A DNA stretch of 24,815 bases from Candidatus Iainarchaeum sp. (GTDB taxonomy: Archaea; B1Sed10-29; WALL01; JAGHAM01). A program made the position numbers and the translations under genes. This document shows positions 12,172 to 20,258 of this stretch, piece by piece. The stretch lies in assembly GCA_021161465.1 (NCBI GenBank), contig JAGHAM010000008.1, forward strand, positions 1 to 24,815. The letters run 5' to 3'. The number at the start of each line of letters is the position of its first letter. The first letter of the stretch is position 1. Under the pieces are notes generated by a model that saw nothing but the letters and a program-made list of their open reading frames with translations, searched no databases and was not told where the DNA came from.

Positions 12172-12750
12172 ATGGATGAGGTCAAAGGATTGGAAGGAAT
12201 TGCTGAAAAAATCAAACAGTGTACGCGCTGCAAGCTTCATGAGACACGAACTAATCCTGTGCCTGGCGCTGGTAGTTTAAACTCGCGCGTAGTTTTCATA
12301 GGCGAAGCCCCTGGGTACTGGGAAGACCAGAAAGGTGAACCGTTCGTCGGAGCTGCAGGTAGGATTCTGGATGAATTGCTTGGAAGCATCGGCTTAAACA
12401 GGGGAGATGTGTTTATAACCAACGTTGTCAAGTGCAGGCCGCCAGGAAACAGGGACCCGCTCCCGGAAGAAATCAAAGCCTGCAAGCCCTTCCTGGAAAA
12501 GCAGATTGAGGCAATCAAGCCGCGCGTAATCGTGACTCTTGGCAGGTTCGCCATGGAGTACATCTTCAAAAAATATGGCCTGCCGGAAGCAAAGATAAGC
12601 CAAGTGCATGGAAAAGATTTCAAAATACAAACCTTAAATGGGGAGATAAAGATTCTCGCGCTGTATCATCCCGCCTTTGCAACCCACAACCCAAACTACA
12701 AGGAAGTCCTTCTTGAAGATTTCAAGAAACTTGGCGAACTAATAAGATGA
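12172..12750 (+). CDS. udg: Family 4 uracil-DNA glycosylase (4Fe-4S)
   Basis: A 192-residue type 4 uracil-DNA glycosylase from ATG 12172. The Fe-S ligands are C17-x2-C20, C88 (V-V-K-C-R-P-P) and C104 (I-K-A-C-K-P-F). The catalytic motif G-E-A-P-G is at 44-48 and motif H-P-A at 166-168. It removes uracil produced by cytosine deamination as the first step of base excision repair. The frame is open upstream to ATG 12109, but those residues lack conservation and arise partly from the 42-bp tRNA-Ser repeat, so the inner start is chosen; ATG 12154 is also possible. It ends three bases before the convergent CBS-protein gene. Confidence 0.93.
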   Translation: MDEVKGLEGIAEKIKQCTRCKLHETRTNPVPGAGSLNSRVVFIGEAPGYWEDQKGEPFVGAAGRILDELLGSIGLNRGDVFITNVVKCRPPGNRDPLPEEIKACKPFLEKQIEAIKPRVIVTLGRFAMEYIFKKYGLPEAKISQVHGKDFKIQTLNGEIKILALYHPAFATHNPNYKEVLLEDFKKLGELIR

Positions 12751-12753
12751 TTG

Positions 12754-13284
12754 CTATTTGCTATGGTAAACATCACCCAAAAGCTCGCTGCCAATGACAA
12801 CGCCAAGCCTCTTTCTCCTCGTGACACCAAAAAGCAAGTCCTTCGCGCTGAATATGCCAATAAGCTTGTTGTCCTTATCAACCACGGGAACACTGGTCAG
12901 CTCATGCTCAACAATCTTTCTCGCAGCATCCCCAACTGTCTCGTCAGGACTCAGAGTAACATGATAGCGCCTCATCAACTCCTCTGCACTCTTAGCGAAG
13001 TATCCAAAATCGAAGCCAGTTCCAAACACGTCATCGTGCTTTATATCTCTGGTATGGAAGAAGAGCTTCATCACATCGCTCTCCCTTATCTTCCCCAGGA
13101 GGCGCCCTTTCTTATCAGTAACAGGCAATATGTTAAGTTTTCTCTCAACGAATAAGGATACTATCTCGCCTATTTTTGTGCCGGGATGTACTGTAACAAA
13201 ATTAGTTTTCATCCAGTCTGCAACTTTCTCCTCCTTAACAGGCGCGAACAGCGCATCAACCCAATCTGACTGTGCATCCGTCAT
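12754..13284 (-). CDS. CBS-domain pair protein
   Basis: A 176-residue protein made of two CBS motifs. The first is about residues 20-78 (V-T-V-H-P-G-T-K-I-G-E-I-V, I-L-P-V-T-D-K-K-G-R-L-L-G-K-I). The second is about 108-165 (V-T-L-S-P-D-E-T-V-G-D-A, S-V-P-V-V-D-K-D-N-K-L-I-G-I-F). CBS pairs bind adenosyl ligands and regulate partner proteins; with no catalytic domain attached, this one would act in trans. The ATG at 13284 is chosen over ATG 13308 because a TATA-like TAATAAATATG on minus overlaps the outer ATG and lies at the right distance for a leaderless inner start. It shares a divergent 87-bp spacer with the next gene. Confidence 0.88.
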   Translation of the reverse strand: MTDAQSDWVDALFAPVKEEKVADWMKTNFVTVHPGTKIGEIVSLFVERKLNILPVTDKKGRLLGKIRESDVMKLFFHTRDIKHDDVFGTGFDFGYFAKSAEELMRRYHVTLSPDETVGDAARKIVEHELTSVPVVDKDNKLIGIFSAKDLLFGVTRRKRLGVVIGSELLGDVYHSK

Positions 13285-13371
13285 ACTAACCAATAGAGGG
13301 AAACGCATATTTATTAGTATCCATAAACCTGGAAGGATATATTTTTATAGAAAAGAGGTATATCAGTTTTC

Positions 13372-14358
13372 ATGAAATTTTGGGGAACTAAGATACCCTG
13401 GATTATATCAATATTAACCTTTGTGCCTCTCTTGGTAGGAGTAGTTTTAATTATCGCAAGTATCGTAGCGCCAGTAAGTATGATATTCACGGAAGCCCAC
13501 CAAAATCCGCATATGGACTTTCTAACAATATCAAAAGGAGCAACTTCCCTTGGTGAGATATTATTCTTTCTAGGCTTGATTAGTATTCTGGGTTCTGTTA
13601 TCTTAGTTCCATTTGGAATCGTCATCGCAGTTTTAAACTTCTTAGCGGTAAGGAGAAAACCAAAACCTGAAGACAAACTCTTACTCGATGAAACAGCAAG
13701 AAATCATTTTAGATTTGACGTCCGCGCAACAATCCCGGGAACCAAGATAAAAATGTACTATGTTCCACTCAGCAAGATTACTATTTATTATAGAGGAAAG
13801 AAAGCTGGTGAATTCAAAGTGAAAAAAGGCTTTAAGTTGCTCGGTGTGCCTTCCAATTACACTTTAGACATATTTGGGAGGGCATACACCATAGGTAGGA
13901 TAGTAGACCATGGGGACTTTAAGTTAAATGAAGTGTTGAACCAAGATGGGGAATTAATAGGCTACTATGGGTGGAACAAAAAAGAATTCGAAGAAGCAGC
14001 GAAGAAACACCTGCTTATACGCCCATTAAGTATTGCATACAAGCACCTAAAGTCCATTAATCGCATAAGACCTGTATACCCATTGGGTTACTATTGCTCT
14101 TACTACATATTTGACAAAGAAAAAAATATGAAAGGCATAGTGAAAGCACCAAACAAGATGGTATTATCAGTAAACTACTCAATAAAAGGGATTTACAAAT
14201 ACAACATCGTTGGCGAAAATGGGGCATCCAAAGGGGTGTTCTTGTTCGCTAATCCCCCAGTGATGAGGATAGATGATTTAAACAAAGAATCAGATGATTG
14301 GATTCCTTTCTTACTGGTAGCACTCCAGCATCAAATGAGATTTTACACAAAAAAATAA
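13372..14358 (+). CDS. Membrane protein with two N-terminal membrane segments
   Basis: A 328-residue protein of no family I recognise. Two hydrophobic segments are clear, about 10-38 and 60-93, and the rest (from 97) is a soluble, Lys- and Tyr-rich domain rich in predicted beta strands, repeating short Y-Y and I-Y-Y motifs. The positive R-R-K-P-K-P after the second segment places the long domain in the cytoplasm. The ATG at 13372 is preceded by a TATA-like ATATTTTTATAG (about 13337-13348) and a GAGGT some 11 bases upstream. It ends 44 bp before the nuclease gene, read in the same direction, so the two may be co-transcribed. Confidence 0.75.
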   Translation: MKFWGTKIPWIISILTFVPLLVGVVLIIASIVAPVSMIFTEAHQNPHMDFLTISKGATSLGEILFFLGLISILGSVILVPFGIVIAVLNFLAVRRKPKPEDKLLLDETARNHFRFDVRATIPGTKIKMYYVPLSKITIYYRGKKAGEFKVKKGFKLLGVPSNYTLDIFGRAYTIGRIVDHGDFKLNEVLNQDGELIGYYGWNKKEFEEAAKKHLLIRPLSIAYKHLKSINRIRPVYPLGYYCSYYIFDKEKNMKGIVKAPNKMVLSVNYSIKGIYKYNIVGENGASKGVFLFANPPVMRIDDLNKESDDWIPFLLVALQHQMRFYTKK

Positions 14359-14402
14359 GTAAACACGTTAGAGATTTAAGGCAACTTGAACAAAAGGTAG
14401 AT

Positions 14403-15158
14403 ATGCGAAAAACTCTTTTGATTTTGTTTTTGTTGTTAGTTTTCGGTTGCCTTGAAGCCCAGCCTAAGCTGGAGAGTGCAAGAGTTTCGCGCGTTATAGA
14501 TGGGGACACGCTTGTTCTGGAGGACAATCAGACTGTCAGGCTCATTGGCATCAATACACCCGAGAAAGGCCAGCCGGGTTACTCAGCTGCTAAGCAAGAG
14601 CTTGGATTCCTTACTGGTGAGAGAGTATTCCTAGAACGAGATGTGGCTGACAAGGATAGATACGGGCGGCTGCTCAGGTATGTATATCACAACGGCCTGG
14701 TGAACGCGTTGCTTGTGAGGAAAGGGCTTGCTCCAGTCTATCGTACGAACAACAAGAAACATTTAGGAGAACTCCTGGAAGCTGAGGATATCTCCAGGAA
14801 AGCAGGTAGGGGTATTTGGTCGAAGTCAAATATCAGCTGCCTCAGGGCTTACATCCACTGCGATGCAAAAGGAAAAGATGAAAAGAACCTAAACGATGAA
14901 TATGTGGTATTTGAGAGCCAATGTGACAGAGCAGTAAACATGACTCACTGGCTCTTGAAGGACGAATCAACGAACTCGTTCACCTTCCCAGCAGAAATGC
15001 TCTTTCCTGGAGGCGCGATTACAGTCAGAACAGGCAGGGGTCTGGCAAACACAACAGATATCTATTGGAACCGCTCAACGCCTGTATGGAACAACAACTA
15101 CGACCGGCTGTACCTATTTGACGAAGAGGGCAAGCTGGTGGTGTTCAAGGAATATTGA
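14403..15158 (+). CDS. Lipoprotein nuclease: SNase domain plus lamin-tail domain
   Basis: A 251-residue protein. The signal peptide ends V-F-G-C, with Cys16 the probable lipid anchor. The staphylococcal-nuclease domain spans about 24-150: V-I-D33-G-D-T-L, V-R46-L-I-G-I-N-T-P-E54, and D-R-Y-G-R89. It thus keeps the calcium site Asp and the Arg/Glu catalytic set; the middle Asp of the calcium site is Asn here, as in many relatives. The C-terminal part (about 165-251) looks like a lamin-tail domain (Y-V-V-F-E-S, then F-P-A-E-M-L-F-P-G-G-A-I-T-V). The pair suggests an extracellular nuclease held at the surface. ATG 14403 has AGGTAG just upstream; a longer frame from 14298 overlaps the previous gene and is rejected. 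Confidence 0.88.
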   Translation: MRKTLLILFLLLVFGCLEAQPKLESARVSRVIDGDTLVLEDNQTVRLIGINTPEKGQPGYSAAKQELGFLTGERVFLERDVADKDRYGRLLRYVYHNGLVNALLVRKGLAPVYRTNNKKHLGELLEAEDISRKAGRGIWSKSNISCLRAYIHCDAKGKDEKNLNDEYVVFESQCDRAVNMTHWLLKDESTNSFTFPAEMLFPGGAITVRTGRGLANTTDIYWNRSTPVWNNNYDRLYLFDEEGKLVVFKEY

Positions 15159-15167
15159 CTAGAAGTA

Positions 15168-15433
15168 GTGGACATGCTGGGATGGGAAGTTGCCGGGAAA
15201 ACAGCTTAGCCCCTAATGCCCCTCGATCCTGAACCCCTGAAAGCGCCCCAAGCATTCGATAGGGCTGCTCCCGTCAAGGCCTGACCCGATTCACGGATGC
15301 TCAAGACCAATCAGGACAGGATGTCAGCAGAGCAATAGGGAGCCATCCTCCAGACAACAACCTCTCCCAGCTTCACTCCCCCATAAGGCGGATTTGAGGT
15401 TACAGGAGACCGCCAACCTCCCAGCTAGTCCAC
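15168..15433 (-). ncRNA. ffs: SRP RNA (archaeal 7S RNA)
   Basis: About 266 nt on minus. The ends pair as archaeal helix 1: GTGGAC-TA-GCTGGGA with TCCCAGC-AT-GTCCAC. The Alu part shows the helix 3 stem GGCGG/CCGCC enclosing the conserved TGTAAC loop. The S domain has the helix 8 signature GGTCAGG ... GAGCAGCC with its asymmetric internal loop, the binding site of SRP54. A TATA-like GATTTAAAAAC on minus lies at about 15455-15466, the right distance for transcription. The apical loop of helix 8 is unusual (see findings). End positions are set by the helix 1 pairing and may be off by a few bases. Confidence 0.93.
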
Positions 15434-15598
15434 CACTAATTATTTTGTCTGCTTTGTTTTTAAATCTGATGTAGTGCTATCAAAGGCAATAGGATAGAAT
15501 TTCAATAAAAAATAGTGCCTAAAAGAGCGCGCATGGTTAAAATCGCTAAAGAGATTGCTCGAAACGGTTAGAAAAGCAAACTAAGCGCTTTTTTACAT

Positions 15599-15611
15599 AA
15601 GTATATATATG
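15599..15611 (+). promoter_or_regulatory. ftsZ TATA box
   Basis: AAGTATATATATG about 30-43 bp upstream of the TTG start at 15642. It places the transcription start near 15630 with a short leader carrying the GGTG ribosome site. Confidence 0.6.
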
Positions 15612-15641
15612 AAAATGCGGTAAATTAATGCGGTGATTAGC

Positions 15642-16712
15642 TTGGAAAACCTTGTGAGAGACGCCGTTTCTTATGAAAAAAACCTTCCAACCCACTCAAA
15701 TGAGGTTGAAGGTCCTAAAATAATTGTAATCGGTTGTGGAGGGGCAGGAAATAACTCCGTTAACCGATTAGCGCGAATAGGTATCTCCGGAGCAGAATTG
15801 GTGGCATTAAATACAGATAAACAGCATTTGACACTCATACATGACTCTGTTAAGAAGCTCTTAATTGGGCAAAGTGTTACCAAGGGTCTCGGGGCAGGGG
15901 GATACCCAGAAGTGGGAGCAAAATCTGCTGAAGTCAGCAGAGCCAGTATTGCTCAGGTTCTTGAGGACAGTGACTTGGTATTTTTAACTGCAGGTATGGG
16001 TGGAGGAACAGGAACAGGTTCATCCCCAATAGTCGCTGAAATAGCCAAGGAACAGGGAGCTATAGTGGTTGCAATGGTGACCTTCCCATTCATGCTTGAA
16101 AGGGCAAGGTTGCAGAAAGCTGAAGAAGGAATTGCAAAGCTTCAAAAGGTAACTGACACCGTCATCATCATAGACAACAACAGGCTTGTAGAGCTGGTAC
16201 CGAACTTACCCATAGAGCAAGCATTCAGTGTTGCCGATGAAGTTATTGCAAGAGCAGTTAAGGGAATCACCGAAACTATAACCGTTCCATCTCTCGTAAA
16301 CCTAGACTATGCTGATGTTAGGTCGATAATGAGTTCGGGGGGCGTCTCTCTCATCAGCGTTGGAGAGTCTAAGGGCCACAAGAGAGTGGATGAAGTTGTC
16401 GATGACACCTTGAAGAACTCTTTGCTGGACGTTGACTACACAGGAGCAAGAGGAGCTTTGATACACATAACCGGTGGACCAGACCTGACCTTAGGAGAAG
16501 CTAACGAGATTGGCGAGAGACTTACAGACGCTATCGACCCATCTGCCCAGGTTATCTGGGGGGCCAGAATAATCCCTGAGTACGAGGGAAAGATAGAAGT
16601 CATAGGTATCTTCACCGGAGTTAGAAGCCCACACATTCGCGGAAGTGTAGCAGGAGCAACAACCGAAAGAGAAAAGATGAAGACCGACTTGGGCATAGAC
16701 ACCGTCCTCTAG
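15642..16712 (+). CDS. ftsZ: Cell division GTPase FtsZ
   Basis: A 356-residue tubulin-superfamily GTPase that polymerises into the midcell ring. The nucleotide pocket shows G-C-G-G-A-G-N-N near 31-38 and the signature [10 protein letters not shown] near 118-127. The T7-loop residues N-L-D-Y-A-D-V, which complete the GTPase site of the neighbouring subunit, are near 222-228. It ends soon after the second domain, with a short C-terminal tail. TTG at 15642 is preferred because GGTG (15632-15635) stands six bases before it; GTG at 15633, inside that site, would add only three residues. It is followed by a strong terminator hairpin. Whether it is the FtsZ1 or FtsZ2 paralogue cannot be settled by eye. 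Confidence 0.96.
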   Translation: MENLVRDAVSYEKNLPTHSNEVEGPKIIVIGCGGAGNNSVNRLARIGISGAELVALNTDKQHLTLIHDSVKKLLIGQSVTKGLGAGGYPEVGAKSAEVSRASIAQVLEDSDLVFLTAGMGGGTGTGSSPIVAEIAKEQGAIVVAMVTFPFMLERARLQKAEEGIAKLQKVTDTVIIIDNNRLVELVPNLPIEQAFSVADEVIARAVKGITETITVPSLVNLDYADVRSIMSSGGVSLISVGESKGHKRVDEVVDDTLKNSLLDVDYTGARGALIHITGGPDLTLGEANEIGERLTDAIDPSAQVIWGARIIPEYEGKIEVIGIFTGVRSPHIRGSVAGATTEREKMKTDLGIDTVL

Positions 16713-16741
16713 GAATCTAGAGGACCCCCTTCTTATTTTTT
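16704..16741 (+). terminator. ftsZ terminator
   Basis: A perfect 9-bp stem GTCCTCTAG/CTAGAGGAC with loop GAAT, overlapping the ftsZ stop codon, then a pyrimidine-rich stretch ending in six T. This is the clearest stem-plus-T-run in the window. Confidence 0.75.
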
Positions 16742-16778
16742 CAAACCTTAACACTCTTAAAGGTTAGAATTCTTGATT

Positions 16779-18140
16779 CTACGCACAGCCTCCACCACCG
16801 GAAACAAAAAACAGAGGTGCGATGTTTATCAGCAATACAGCCAGCAGGAAATAAGCTAGAATCTTGGTAACTGTCTTTCCGTGCTTGCCAAACTTCTTCT
16901 CAAGGAAAGCCTCCACCATCAACCCACCATCAAGCGGATACAACGGAAGGAGGTTCATTATACCAATTGCCATATTGAAGAATATAACCAACCCTGTGAA
17001 TTTTATCAGATACCAGATTAAGCTAACATACAGAGGCATTGGCTTGTACCTCTGTTCCATCATCCTTATGCCTATGGCTGAGGAATTCGTTGTGTTAACC
17101 GTGAAATTCCCCTTATCTGTTTGCAGGAGTATGGACTCATTTGGCTTGAAGGACTTTTTCATATTGATTACATCATCCATGCTCCTGGTCTCATTCCCAT
17201 TAATTCCGATGAGTGTTATCCCATGGTCAAGGAACTTACCCATCTCATTGCACGCGCTTGTGCCATTGCTTAAATCCATGATTACAGGATGGTCATAGTA
17301 ATCCTCAAAGTTGATGCCAGTTGTCTGAAGAATGGTTGGAACTGGTATTAAAGCCAGCATAAGGACAAGAGCAAGAGCATAGTTAGCCATAGAGCCTGCT
17401 GCCAGAACCCTAAGCTTTGGTATAAGCGGAGCCGAAGCTAACTGCTCATCATCCGGCTCAACGAATGCCCCCATAGGTATAAAACCAAGGAGCATCAAGC
17501 CAGCTTCCTTAACTCTTATCTTACCAATTCTTGAGAGTATCCCATGTGACATCTCATGGACGAATATCAGTATCGGAAAAACAAACCACCCATACCATGG
17601 TATGAGCATGAAAGAGCCCCTGACGTAAACTCCGGGAATTGCAGGAGCAGCCCCAGCCATAACTGGCTGATGGAGAAGCAACCCGTTTACGATTATTGAA
17701 CCAGCAGTGAATAGTAGTAAGAGCGGTAGCAAAACTGCAAATCCAAAGAAGAACAGCATAATAGGGATAATATTGTAAAGGAAAGGTGGTATCAATGGGG
17801 AGGCTGTCAATGAAAAAACAAAGGGCGAGAAGAGTATAGCCGGAGCAAGGATAGATAAGGAAATCCTCACACCCAGTGACCGTTTCCTGAACACAAAAAG
17901 CGCGCCGGCAAAGCCAAAGGCCAGGACAACCCCAAGGTCTGCATAAAGCTTCCAGAGACCTGGAGCTGCATTAGCAATCTTATCGAGCACATTCAAACCT
18001 TTGCTGAACTTCCAGAGGACAGCTGGCCCCCAAATCTTCAAATTCTTGGAATCCCTCAAGAACGCGCCAAAGATTACCCAGAACAGTATCAGCTGAGCAA
18101 TTGCAAAGATAATCAAGTCCAGAAAACTAACTTCCAACAT
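16779..18140 (-). CDS. Site-2 protease family (M50) intramembrane metalloprotease with PDZ domain
   Basis: A 453-residue polytopic membrane protease. The zinc motif H-E-M-S-H sits in a hydrophobic segment near residue 208. A PDZ-like domain follows (about 285-350, with L-D-H-G-I-T-L-I-G-I-N-G). The second catalytic motif N-L-L-P-L-Y-P-L-D-G-G is near 398, with its Asp as the third zinc ligand. It cleaves membrane-spanning substrates such as anti-sigma-like or signal proteins; the target here is unknown. The C-terminus ends S-G-G-G-G-C-A, a curious exposed Cys. The ATG at 18140 is leaderless from a TATA element that is shared with the divergent gene. Confidence 0.9.
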   Translation of the reverse strand: MLEVSFLDLIIFAIAQLILFWVIFGAFLRDSKNLKIWGPAVLWKFSKGLNVLDKIANAAPGLWKLYADLGVVLAFGFAGALFVFRKRSLGVRISLSILAPAILFSPFVFSLTASPLIPPFLYNIIPIMLFFFGFAVLLPLLLLFTAGSIIVNGLLLHQPVMAGAAPAIPGVYVRGSFMLIPWYGWFVFPILIFVHEMSHGILSRIGKIRVKEAGLMLLGFIPMGAFVEPDDEQLASAPLIPKLRVLAAGSMANYALALVLMLALIPVPTILQTTGINFEDYYDHPVIMDLSNGTSACNEMGKFLDHGITLIGINGNETRSMDDVINMKKSFKPNESILLQTDKGNFTVNTTNSSAIGIRMMEQRYKPMPLYVSLIWYLIKFTGLVIFFNMAIGIMNLLPLYPLDGGLMVEAFLEKKFGKHGKTVTKILAYFLLAVLLINIAPLFFVSGGGGCA

Positions 18141-18162
18141 GGCGTAGTGTTTAATTCCGCAA

Positions 18163-18177
18163 CCTTTTTATTAATTG
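18163..18177. promoter_or_regulatory. Shared bidirectional TATA element
   Basis: One AT-rich block (CCTTTTTATTAATTG) lies midway between the start codons at 18140 (minus) and 18195 (plus), 54 bp apart. It is about 25 bp from each and reads as a TATA box in both directions. Both genes would be leaderless. Confidence 0.6.
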
Positions 18178-18194
18178 CGTTCATGAAACTAGTT

Positions 18195-19370
18195 ATGAGC
18201 AGGGACATAAACCCCAGGAAGGTCATTCTTGGCGGAATTGTTGGTGGGATACTGGGCTGTGTTTTCGTAATTATGGCAATTCAATCCAATATGCAAACCA
18301 TGAGCTCAAGCGCTGCCAGTGCACAAAGTGGGTTCTCTGAAATACTAACGATATTTGGCCTTCTTGCAGGAGGTTTCCTTGCAGGATACATCTCAGCGAA
18401 AAATGAAAAGGAAACATGGGGAACTGCAATATCCGCGTCTGTCATATCTGGGATTCTAGTGGCAACATTCCTAGTTGGTACCACCTTGTTCACCAATGAA
18501 AGCGCGCTTGCAACTATAATCCAAAGTGTGGATGACATCAGTGGATATATCTTATATCTTGGGGTATTCTCGGTTATTCTAACTGTAGTGTCTACAGTTG
18601 GTGGAATAGCATTCGCACTCGTAGCTGGTTCAAAGAAATCACTGATAGCCAAAACCATCAAAGAAACAGTAAAAAAATACAAGGCCAACCTTGTCATACC
18701 TATATTCATATTCCTTTCTCTATCCTTATTATCACAAGCTATCCCCTTATTCGTAGATCAGGGACAAAATGAGTACGTGATTTATTCTATTTATGGCATC
18801 TCAATAATCGCTTCGATTGCATTCCTTGCTTTAGCTTATAATGTATCGATAAACTCTGCAAAGAAGTCAAGCAACATCAGCCAGGCTTTCAGGGAGTCCA
18901 CAAACAACATTGGTAAAATATTCTCGGGTGTATTATTGCTTTGGGTTGTAGCCCCAATGGCCCTATCAATTGGTATATCACTGCTGGGTATTAAAATCCT
19001 CGAGAACACCACATCACTGGGTCTCTTCATAGGTTTCTTGTTTGGTTTAGCTGTTCTGGTAGCTTTGTACTTTTTTCTCGCTAGCTTTACCCCCCAGGCA
19101 ATTCGCTCAGAAGGTAGCTTGGTTAAAGGGACAAGGCAGGGTTTCTCATTCGTAAAGAAGAACTTCTTTATGGTTGTCTCCATGTACGCACTCCTTGCTA
19201 CAATGACCATTGCAATTGCTGTCATACTGGTAGCAGCACTATCCTTACTTGGGGAGGGAGGCGTCTTGGGGGAGGTCATCTGGGCAGGCACCCTAATGTT
19301 GATGCTGACGTTCTCAATAGAGTCACAAACTCTGCTTTACTTCAACCTTACAAAAGGTGGATTTAAGTGA
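18195..19370 (+). CDS. Polytopic membrane protein (DUF5518-like N-terminus)
   Basis: A 391-residue membrane protein with about nine hydrophobic segments in two blocks: residues 10-160 (Gly-rich G-G-I-V-G-G-I-L-G, G-G-F-L-A-G-Y-I-S-A) and residues 175-390. The first block resembles small archaeal DUF5518-type membrane proteins; the second resembles DUF4013-like multi-pass proteins. Both matches are by eye and tentative. The ATG at 18195 is chosen because the TATA element at about 18165-18175 fits a leaderless start there; ATG 18183 is the alternative. It overlaps the pilin gene start by four bases (GTGA), so the two are co-translated, suggesting a link to the pilin or its secretion. Confidence 0.75.
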   Translation: MSRDINPRKVILGGIVGGILGCVFVIMAIQSNMQTMSSSAASAQSGFSEILTIFGLLAGGFLAGYISAKNEKETWGTAISASVISGILVATFLVGTTLFTNESALATIIQSVDDISGYILYLGVFSVILTVVSTVGGIAFALVAGSKKSLIAKTIKETVKKYKANLVIPIFIFLSLSLLSQAIPLFVDQGQNEYVIYSIYGISIIASIAFLALAYNVSINSAKKSSNISQAFRESTNNIGKIFSGVLLLWVVAPMALSIGISLLGIKILENTTSLGLFIGFLFGLAVLVALYFFLASFTPQAIRSEGSLVKGTRQGFSFVKKNFFMVVSMYALLATMTIAIAVILVAALSLLGEGGVLGEVIWAGTLMLMLTFSIESQTLLYFNLTKGGFK

Positions 19371-19726
19371 AAGGCATCTCACCAGTGGTCTCAACGGTAA
19401 TCCTGATTTCAATTGCTGTAGTATCTGGTATGATAATTTATTTTTGGGTTATTGGGCAAAGCACTAATCAGGTCGGCCAACCAAATGAGAAATACAAGAT
19501 AGAAGTTAACAAGTTAAACTGGACTACAGGAGAATTCTTAATAAGGAACGTAGATTCACGCGATATGCCAGCCATGACCATCTCAATAGCACAAAACACG
19601 TCTAGGAGCTGCTCTATACCTGCATTATCGGCTGGAGAATCATATAACTGCACATTTGGGGGCGGGCTTTCGGGTGAGCTTACCTTCTATGGCACTAAAA
19701 CTACCACAGTAACTCTAAAGCACTAG
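19367..19726 (+). CDS. Archaeal type IV pilin-like protein
   Basis: A 119-residue prepilin. It starts M-K-G-I-S-P-V-V-S-T-V, the archaeal class III signal, with cleavage expected after Gly3 by the prepilin peptidase, then a hydrophobic helix to about residue 28 for filament assembly. The rest is a small beta-rich domain with two Cys (C-S-I-P and N-C-T-F) likely bridged outside the cell. N-x-S/T sequons (N-T-S, N-C-T) could be glycosylated. GTG at 19367 overlaps the stop of the membrane protein before it. It ends by overlapping the convergent MBF1 gene by four bases. Adhesion or surface pilus is the inference; no assembly ATPase is in the window. Confidence 0.85.
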   Translation: MKGISPVVSTVILISIAVVSGMIIYFWVIGQSTNQVGQPNEKYKIEVNKLNWTTGEFLIRNVDSRDMPAMTISIAQNTSRSCSIPALSAGESYNCTFGGGLSGELTFYGTKTTTVTLKH

Positions 19727-20172
19727 TGTTTCTTTCTCTTCTTGAGTAGGGCTAAATCACCAAGCGTTGGCTCTTCCTTCGGTCTGACTGGCAACTTTAC
19801 GTCCCCGCCAGATGGTTTTGTGAGCAGTGATAATCCCAAGGCCTTCTCCAGCTTCCTGGATATGCCTTCTGATGGGACCATTTTTCCCGTTTCAAGCCTG
19901 CTTATGACGCTCTCAGGCTCGTTTATCCTCCTTCCAAGCTCCTCCTGAGTCAGACCAAGAGCCTCTCTCTTGTCGTGAACCAGCTTTGAATAATCATCAA
20001 CCACTTCAAGAGTCTCCTGCTCTCGGGCTTTGTACTTCCTGGTATGTCTTGGTGAGCCAACTCGAAGTAACACGCCATATTTAGCGCATTTCTCGCACAC
20101 TCTAAGGACTGACCCCTCAACAGATATGACCCTGGGATGCTTTACTTCCTCGCCACAAATTTCACACTTCAC
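19723..20172 (-). CDS. mbf1: Multiprotein-bridging factor 1 (MBF1)
   Basis: A 149-residue archaeal MBF1. The N-terminal zinc ribbon has C3-x2-C6 and C26-x2-C29, a basic linker follows (P-R-H-T-R-K-Y-K-A-R), and a Cro-type helix-turn-helix covers about 65-120 (L-T-Q-E-E-L-G-R-R-I-N and I-S-R-L-E-T-G). The archaeal protein associates with the ribosome and influences translation; the eukaryotic homologue is a transcription coactivator. GTG at 20172 is leaderless, with TATA-like CTATTAAACC on minus at about 20196-20205. It diverges from the B3/4 gene and overlaps the pilin stop by four bases. Confidence 0.95.
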   Translation of the reverse strand: MKCEICGEEVKHPRVISVEGSVLRVCEKCAKYGVLLRVGSPRHTRKYKAREQETLEVVDDYSKLVHDKREALGLTQEELGRRINEPESVISRLETGKMVPSEGISRKLEKALGLSLLTKPSGGDVKLPVRPKEEPTLGDLALLKKRKKH

Positions 20173-20258
20173 AGATTTATTATGTTCAAAGAGGTTTAAT
20201 AGACTATACAGAAGAAGGCTACCAAAATTATTTAAAGAACGCCCTTGTTATCTGTTCA

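Noticed and set aside
12751-13155. Plus-strand 134-codon frame opposite the CBS gene
   Set aside because: The minus strand encodes two clear CBS motifs over the same bases; the plus frame has no recognisable content.
14298-14402. Longer start for the nuclease lipoprotein at 14298
   Set aside because: It would overlap the previous gene and place the signal peptide and lipobox in the middle of the protein.
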